This document shows, one piece after another, positions 59,837 through 64,000 of a stretch of DNA of 64,000 nucleotides (positions are counted from its first letter, which is position 1; each line of letters begins with the position of its first letter). Made by a program: the position numbers and the translations under genes. A model generated the notes under the pieces. That model was given only the letters and a program-made list of their open reading frames with translations. It made no database searches and was not told the DNA's origin. The stretch comes from Dokdonella sp. (GTDB taxonomy: Bacteria; Pseudomonadota; Gammaproteobacteria; Xanthomonadales; Rhodanobacteraceae), in NCBI RefSeq assembly GCF_019634775.1, contig NZ_JAHCAS010000001.1:1488001-1552000 (forward strand). The letters run 5' to 3'.

Positions 59837-60613
59837 ATGCTGAGCTCGCTCGTCTCGCCACTGCGCTTCGGCGTGTTGTTTGCGCTGCTCGCGCTGTTGC
59901 TCTGGCGCTGGCTGCCAAGGCCGCTGCGCATGCTGGTGATCATCGTGTCGGTCGGCTGCCTCGCCCTGACCACACCACTGGTCGCCAACACGCTGGTCGG
60001 CTGGCAGGAGGCGCGCGTGCCGGCCATGGGCTGTCCGGCGGGGACAGGATCGACGATCGTCGTGCTCGGTGGCGGCGTCAGCCGCGAAGCACGCGGCGAT
60101 GACGACTTCTCGGCACTGACCGAGGCCAGCCTGCGCCGTTTGTTCGCCGGCGTCGCACTTGCGCGTGCGCAGCCGGATGCGCTGCTGTTGATCTCCGGTG
60201 GCGTCAGCCGTTTTGCATTCAGCGAGAGTGGTTTGATGGGTGCGCTTGCGCGCCAGCTCGGCGTCGCGCCGGAACGTCTGCGCCTCGAACACCGGTCGCG
60301 CACGACCTGGCAGAACGCGCGCTACTCCTCCGAAATGCAACCGCCGATTGCGCGCCACATCGTGCTGGTGACGTCGGCCCTGCACATGCCGCGGGCGCGT
60401 TACGCCTTCGAGCAGGCCGGCTTCGAGGTCTGCGCATGGCCGGTCGACTATCGCCACGCACCCTTCGGCGGCGTTGGCTATTTCCTGCCATCGACGACCG
60501 GTCTTCTCAAGGCCGATCTCGTGCTGCACGAACTCGTCGGCGAAGCAGCCTATCGGCTGGGTTGGCTGCGCGACACCACCCGTGACCCGCATCGTGATGC
60601 AGGTGAAGGTTGA
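59837..60613 (+). CDS. DUF218/YdcF-family membrane protein
   Basis: A 258-residue protein with two N-terminal hydrophobic segments (FGVLFALLALLLWRWL and MLVIIVSVGCLALTTPLV). A periplasmic DUF218 domain follows, with IVVLGGGVSREARG, LISGGVSRFAFSES, EHRSRTTWQNARYS (E/R/N active region) and VLVTSALHMPRARYAFE. The family includes ElyC and SanA-type proteins that influence the envelope. An ATG at 59804, overlapping the previous gene, is a possible earlier start. Probably co-transcribed with the methyltransferase gene. Confidence 0.87.
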   Translation: MLSSLVSPLRFGVLFALLALLLWRWLPRPLRMLVIIVSVGCLALTTPLVANTLVGWQEARVPAMGCPAGTGSTIVVLGGGVSREARGDDDFSALTEASLRRLFAGVALARAQPDALLLISGGVSRFAFSESGLMGALARQLGVAPERLRLEHRSRTTWQNARYSSEMQPPIARHIVLVTSALHMPRARYAFEQAGFEVCAWPVDYRHAPFGGVGYFLPSTTGLLKADLVLHELVGEAAYRLGWLRDTTRDPHRDAGEG

Positions 60614-60666
60614 GCACGTGACGCGGCATTCGCCGCTTTCGACAAACGCCCCCGTGGCACCAGCGG

Positions 60667-61203
60667 TCAGGGGGCCTTGCGTGCGTCGGCGGTGAGTTCG
60701 TTGCGCAGCCACTCATCGAGCAGGCGCTTCTCGTAGCGCAGCGGGTCGCTGGTATTGGCGATCGTGCGGGTGAGGAAGCCGGGGTCGCGCAGCTTGCGCT
60801 CGCCTTCGGCGATGACCCGCCCATCGGCGCCGCTCAGAACGAACTTCAGGTCGATTCGCGGCGGATAGATGTCCTTGACGATGCGAACGTCGTCGTAACG
60901 CGAGCCGCGCCATGGTTCATACGCACCGGCAAGCTTGATGTCGGTGATGGTCACGTCGAGGCGGTCTCCGGGCGGCAGCACGCGCTCTGCGCTGCGTTGG
61001 AGGTGCTTGCGCAGGTCGACGAGCCAGGCTTCGCCGCGTTGCCAGCCGCGGCCGTGCGCTTCCTTCGTCTCGGACAACGAGGCCACGTCTGACCATTCGA
61101 CACTGACGCGTGAGGGCGGGGCTTCTGCGGCAGCGATGGTGAGCGATGCGGCAGCGAGGCCGGCGAAAAGGAAAGGGCGGAGCAGTGAATATGCAGGGTT
61201 CAT
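60667..61203 (-). CDS. Secreted DUF3016-like protein
   Basis: A 178-residue exported protein (signal peptide MNPAYSLLRPFLFAGLAAAS). The mature part contains VSVEWSDVASLSE, LPPGDRLDVTITDIKLAGAY and YPPRIDLKFVLSGADGRVIA. This pattern matches the DUF3016 family of Lysobacterales and relatives, of unknown function. It follows pepQ in the same direction, with 92 bases between. Confidence 0.75.
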   Translation of the reverse strand: MNPAYSLLRPFLFAGLAAASLTIAAAEAPPSRVSVEWSDVASLSETKEAHGRGWQRGEAWLVDLRKHLQRSAERVLPPGDRLDVTITDIKLAGAYEPWRGSRYDDVRIVKDIYPPRIDLKFVLSGADGRVIAEGERKLRDPGFLTRTIANTSDPLRYEKRLLDEWLRNELTADARKAP

Positions 61204-61295
61204 GTGGGTCACTCTGGGCGGAATGCGGTCAGCGGTGTCGCCTGCAGGGACGCCGCAGGGTACGGCTTCGTCGCAGCCTGTGCCCAACAAAGGGT

Positions 61296-62642
61296 TCAGG
61301 CCAATTGCGGTGACGGCGCAGCGAACGCTCCGCGCGTCAGGTTTTCCGGTTCGCCATCGGTGCAGGCGACGTCGTCCTCGATGCGGATACCGCCGTAGCG
61401 GCGGAACCTGTCGACCTTGACCCAGTCGATGTCGCGCGCGGCCGGCTTGTCCTTCAGCGTCGCCAGCAGCATGTCGATGAAGTACAGGCCAGGTTCGATC
61501 GTCACCACCATGCCCGGCTCGAGCCTGCGCGTGAGGCGCAGGTAGGGATGTCCGTCAGGTCTGGCGATCGTGCCACCGCGATCGTCGGCGGCGAAGCCGG
61601 CGACGTCGTGCACTTGCAAGCCGATGCCGTGACCAAGGCCGTGCGGGAAAAACACCGACGAGATCCCGGTTTCGACTGCCGCCTCCGGCGACAGGCGGAT
61701 GAATCCGTTGTCGCGCAGGATGCCGGCGAGGGCGAGATGCGCCTGCACGTGCAGGTCACGGTAGTCCTGGCCCGCGCGCACCCTCGCGCACAAGTTCCGC
61801 TGGGCGGCGTCGACCGCTTCGACGAGAACCTGGAACTCGTCGTTGCGGTCGTGTGCGTAGGTGCGCGTGATGTCGGCGGCATAGCCGTGGAACGAGGCGC
61901 CGGCGTCGATCAGGAACGACAGCGGTCGTGCCGGCGGAGCGTGGTCGAGGTGCATGTAGTGCAACACCGCGGCGTGCTCGTTGAGGCCAATGATGTTCGT
62001 GTACGGCAGCTCGTTGTCGGTCTGGCGGGTCGCCTGCACATAGGCGACGTGGATGCCGAACTCCGATTCGCCGGCCCGGAACGCGGCTTCGGCGGCGCGG
62101 TGGCCGCGCACGGCGATGCGGTTCGCCACGCGCAGCATCGCCAGTTCGTATGGCGTCTTGCAGGCCCGCTGGTAGTGAAGGTAGTCGATGACGGCCTGCG
62201 GATTGTTCGGCACGAAGTCGTCGACCGCGGCATTGGCCTCACCGATGACCGCGCAGTGCACCAGGTTCTTCGGCAGGTGTGCACGCGCCTCCTCGGCCGT
62301 GCGGATCAGCGTGATGTCGAAATGCTCGACCCAGTAGCCGGCGGGTGCCTCGGGCACCACATGCCAGTAGTCGTGCGGCTGCAGGTAGATGAGTCTGGGG
62401 CGCTGGCCCGGCGTGTACACCAGCCACGAGCCCGGCGCCTTGGTCACCGGCAGCCAGTGTTTGAAATGCGGGTTGACGCAGAACGGATAGTCGCGGTCGT
62501 CGAGGAACTGGTAGTGCAGTTGGCCGCTCGGCACGACGAGATGATCGAAGCCGCCGCGCTCGAGCGCGGCCTCGCTGCGCCGCTCCAGCGTGGCGAGGTG
62601 GTCGGCGTACAGCGGATGCAGGTCAGGGTGCTGGGTGTCCAT
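61296..62642 (-). CDS. pepQ: Xaa-Pro dipeptidase
   Basis: A cytoplasmic M24B metallopeptidase of 448 residues that splits X-Pro dipeptides. Metal ligands are seen in FLIDAGASFHGYAADITRTY (two Asp), FFPHGLGHGIGLQVHD (His), TIEPGLYF (Glu) and GGIRIEDDV (Glu), in family order. The N-terminal part (about 1-160) is the creatinase-like domain. The start at 62642 follows CGAGGAATCCCG and gives the length of E. coli PepQ (443). No leader peptide. Confidence 0.95.
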   Translation of the reverse strand: MDTQHPDLHPLYADHLATLERRSEAALERGGFDHLVVPSGQLHYQFLDDRDYPFCVNPHFKHWLPVTKAPGSWLVYTPGQRPRLIYLQPHDYWHVVPEAPAGYWVEHFDITLIRTAEEARAHLPKNLVHCAVIGEANAAVDDFVPNNPQAVIDYLHYQRACKTPYELAMLRVANRIAVRGHRAAEAAFRAGESEFGIHVAYVQATRQTDNELPYTNIIGLNEHAAVLHYMHLDHAPPARPLSFLIDAGASFHGYAADITRTYAHDRNDEFQVLVEAVDAAQRNLCARVRAGQDYRDLHVQAHLALAGILRDNGFIRLSPEAAVETGISSVFFPHGLGHGIGLQVHDVAGFAADDRGGTIARPDGHPYLRLTRRLEPGMVVTIEPGLYFIDMLLATLKDKPAARDIDWVKVDRFRRYGGIRIEDDVACTDGEPENLTRGAFAAPSPQLA

Positions 62643-62814
62643 CGGGATTCCTCGCGGCAGGCCGATATTGTGCCGCGCTGGCATCGGCAAGGCGATGCGC
62701 ATGGGCGCATCCTCCGCAACAATCCCGGGCTCGAGCCATCGCCGCCGTTGCTGCCGAGCGCGGCGCGGCGTTGCGCAGCTCGACGGACGGCCAGCCTGCC
62801 TTCGCCCTCGGCCA

Positions 62815-62867
62815 TGATCTGCGCTCGCACGGGACGGTGGCGCCGTTGTGGGATTGATCGGAACCAC
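62815..62867. repeat. Half copy of the family 1 element (copy C)
   Basis: The segment corresponds to the right half of copy A: GATCTGCGCTCGCACGGGAC, then GGTGGCGCCGTTGTGGGATT and GATCGG, with a few substitutions. The left half is absent. It lies in the 274-base gap between the serine hydrolase and pepQ. Confidence 0.65.
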
Positions 62868-62916
62868 CTTGGTGGCGGACGGGAAACGTCGTGTGCAGTC
62901 ACCACTGCGCGCCGAC

Positions 62917-64000
62917 TCAACGCTCGATCGGCATGCGGTTGGCGTAGTAGCTGGCGAGTTGGCTGGCCACCGGCGGGTCGAGGTTCGACAACGCGACGAT
63001 GATCGTGCCGGCTCTTGGGACGACGATCAGTTCGCCGTTCATGCCCGGCGCGCCACCGCCGTGGCCGAAGCGGCGCAGCGGTCCGTTGCCGGCAACGCCG
63101 AAACCGAAGCCGTAGCCGCCTTCCGGTGCCTGCGCCATCGTCGCCTGTTCGAACAGGCGCTTCGACAGCAGGCGGCCGTCCATGAGTGCGGCGGCGAAGC
63201 GCGCGAGGTCGCCGCTCGTCGACAGGCCGCCGCCGGCAGCCGTACCGCGCCAGGGCAGGGTATCGGCGTTCGACACCCAGGCTTCGCCTTGGCGCATGTA
63301 GCCCTTGGCGCGACGCGGCTCGACTTCGGTTTCGGTCGGTGAGGCGGTGTCGCGCATGCCGGCGGGGATGAACACTTTCGCCTTCACGTGTTCGTAGTAA
63401 CTGGTGCCCGACAGCTTCTCGATGACCGCGCCGAGCAGGACGAAGCCGTAGTTCGAATAGCGTTGTTGCGAGCCCGGATCGAAATCGAGCCCACGCTTGC
63501 CGTACAGGCGCAGGTAATCGGCATGGGTCTTCAGCTCGAGGCGGTGGTCGTCGAACTCGGGGCCGAAGATGTCACCGGTGCCACCTGTATGGGTGAGCAG
63601 GTGGCGGATGCGTACCTTGTCGGCGACATCGCGGTTCGGGTAGTCGGTCAGCACTTCGCCGACACGAGTGTCCAGGTTGAGCTTGCCGGCATCGACGAAC
63701 TGCAGGATCGCCACCGCGGTGAACATCTTGTTCATCGAGCCGATGCGGAACCGGGTGTCCGCGACCACCGGCGTGCCGGCTGCGCGATCGGCGAGGCCGA
63801 CGTTGCGTTCGAAAGCGGTTTCGCCGTCGCGCACGACGAGCACGCGACCACTGAAGCGGTCGGCCGCGGCGAGTGCATCGATGCGCATGTCGAGCGCCCT
63901 GGCCGCGCCCTCGGCATCGAGACGCGGGATGGCCAGGTCGGCCGGGCGATCGATCAGTTCGACGCCGAGTTTCAGGCTGGCCGGCTTGCCGGGTTCGAGG
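62917..64000 (-). CDS. Serine hydrolase of the beta-lactamase/class C family, N-terminus beyond the right edge
   Basis: The frame is open from the right edge to a stop at 62917 (at least 361 residues; the N-terminus is missing). The catalytic marks of the penicillin-binding-protein-like fold are FRIGSMNKMFTAVAIL (S-x-x-K), RYSNYGFVLLG (Y-x-N) and RRFGHGGGAPGMNG (H-G-G). The first visible part (PGKPASLKLGVELIDRPADL) belongs to an additional N-terminal domain. It could be an esterase, D-aminopeptidase or related enzyme. The ATG at 63888 is internal and not the likely start. Confidence 0.88.
   Translation of the reverse strand, partial: LEPGKPASLKLGVELIDRPADLAIPRLDAEGAARALDMRIDALAAADRFSGRVLVVRDGETAFERNVGLADRAAGTPVVADTRFRIGSMNKMFTAVAILQFVDAGKLNLDTRVGEVLTDYPNRDVADKVRIRHLLTHTGGTGDIFGPEFDDHRLELKTHADYLRLYGKRGLDFDPGSQQRYSNYGFVLLGAVIEKLSGTSYYEHVKAKVFIPAGMRDTASPTETEVEPRRAKGYMRQGEAWVSNADTLPWRGTAAGGGLSTSGDLARFAAALMDGRLLSKRLFEQATMAQAPEGGYGFGFGVAGNGPLRRFGHGGGAPGMNGELIVVPRAGTIIVALSNLDPPVASQLASYYANRMPIER

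Noticed and set aside
1..64000. tRNA or rRNA genes, CRISPR arrays, insertion sequences with transposase, prophage
   Set aside because: I looked for tRNA TpsiC-loop signatures, regularly spaced repeats, transposase motifs and phage genes and saw none. A tRNAscan, CRISPR finder and IS search would settle this.

Overview
The window is a 64 kb piece of a GC-rich chromosome. The gene set suggests a gammaproteobacterium of the order Lysobacterales (Xanthomonadales), perhaps Rhodanobacteraceae. Pointers are a large TonB-dependent receptor in a sugar locus, a plant-type glutamate-cysteine ligase, tandem DsbA-like genes beside a cytochrome c4, a fused aspartokinase-homoserine dehydrogenase, many secreted hydrolases, and abundant short palindromic intergenic repeats. 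The genus cannot be fixed from the sequence alone.

Layout. 1-2.9 kb: a secreted zinc metallopeptidase cut by the left edge, and a secreted hypothetical protein. 3.0-4.7 kb: trpS and a small membrane protein. 4.7-7.9 kb: an SGNH hydrolase and a sugar ABC ATPase, divergent from a GH1 beta-glucosidase whose promoter carries a LacI-type operator. 8.1-13.9 kb: a tightly coupled zwf-glk-pgl-edd-eda operon, i.e. the complete route from glucose through the Entner-Doudoroff pathway. 14-16.3 kb: two secreted alpha/beta hydrolases. 16.4-28.6 kb: a glycan-utilisation operon on the minus strand, in order LacI regulator, TonB-dependent receptor, GH144-like lipoprotein, sugar-binding lipoprotein, two ABC permeases, large multidomain glycosidase. 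28.7-38 kb: dusB, a DedA protein, a haem-binding HzsA-like secreted protein, a ribokinase and a large S8 peptidase. 38-38.7 kb: a decayed Phd/VapC toxin-antitoxin pair. 38.9-45.8 kb: rsuA, an EEP-family protein, two DsbA-like oxidoreductases, cytochrome c4, engB, gshA and a MepA-like protein. 46-51.1 kb: the thrABC operon with a threonine leader peptide. 51.2-55.6 kb: dnaG, yqeY, rpsU and divergent tsaD. 55.6-64 kb: folB, folK, a pteridine-reductase-like gene and several others, ending in a serine hydrolase cut by the right edge.

How the genes fit together. The same LacI-type operator (TGTAAnCGnTTACA) precedes both the lacI gene and the GH1 gene 22 kb away. The operon lacks an ABC ATPase, and one lies next to GH1. 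The likely scheme is: glycan is cut at the surface by the GH144-like and the large glycosidase, crosses the outer membrane through the TonB receptor, crosses the inner membrane through the ABC importer, is hydrolysed by GH1 to glucose, and is phosphorylated by Glk and degraded by the Entner-Doudoroff enzymes. The GH144 similarity makes beta-1,2-glucan the first substrate to test.

The most distinctive non-coding content is three families of palindromic, MITE-like repeats. One of them has a minimal copy inside the toxin pseudogene. Another lies within the 5' part of thrB.
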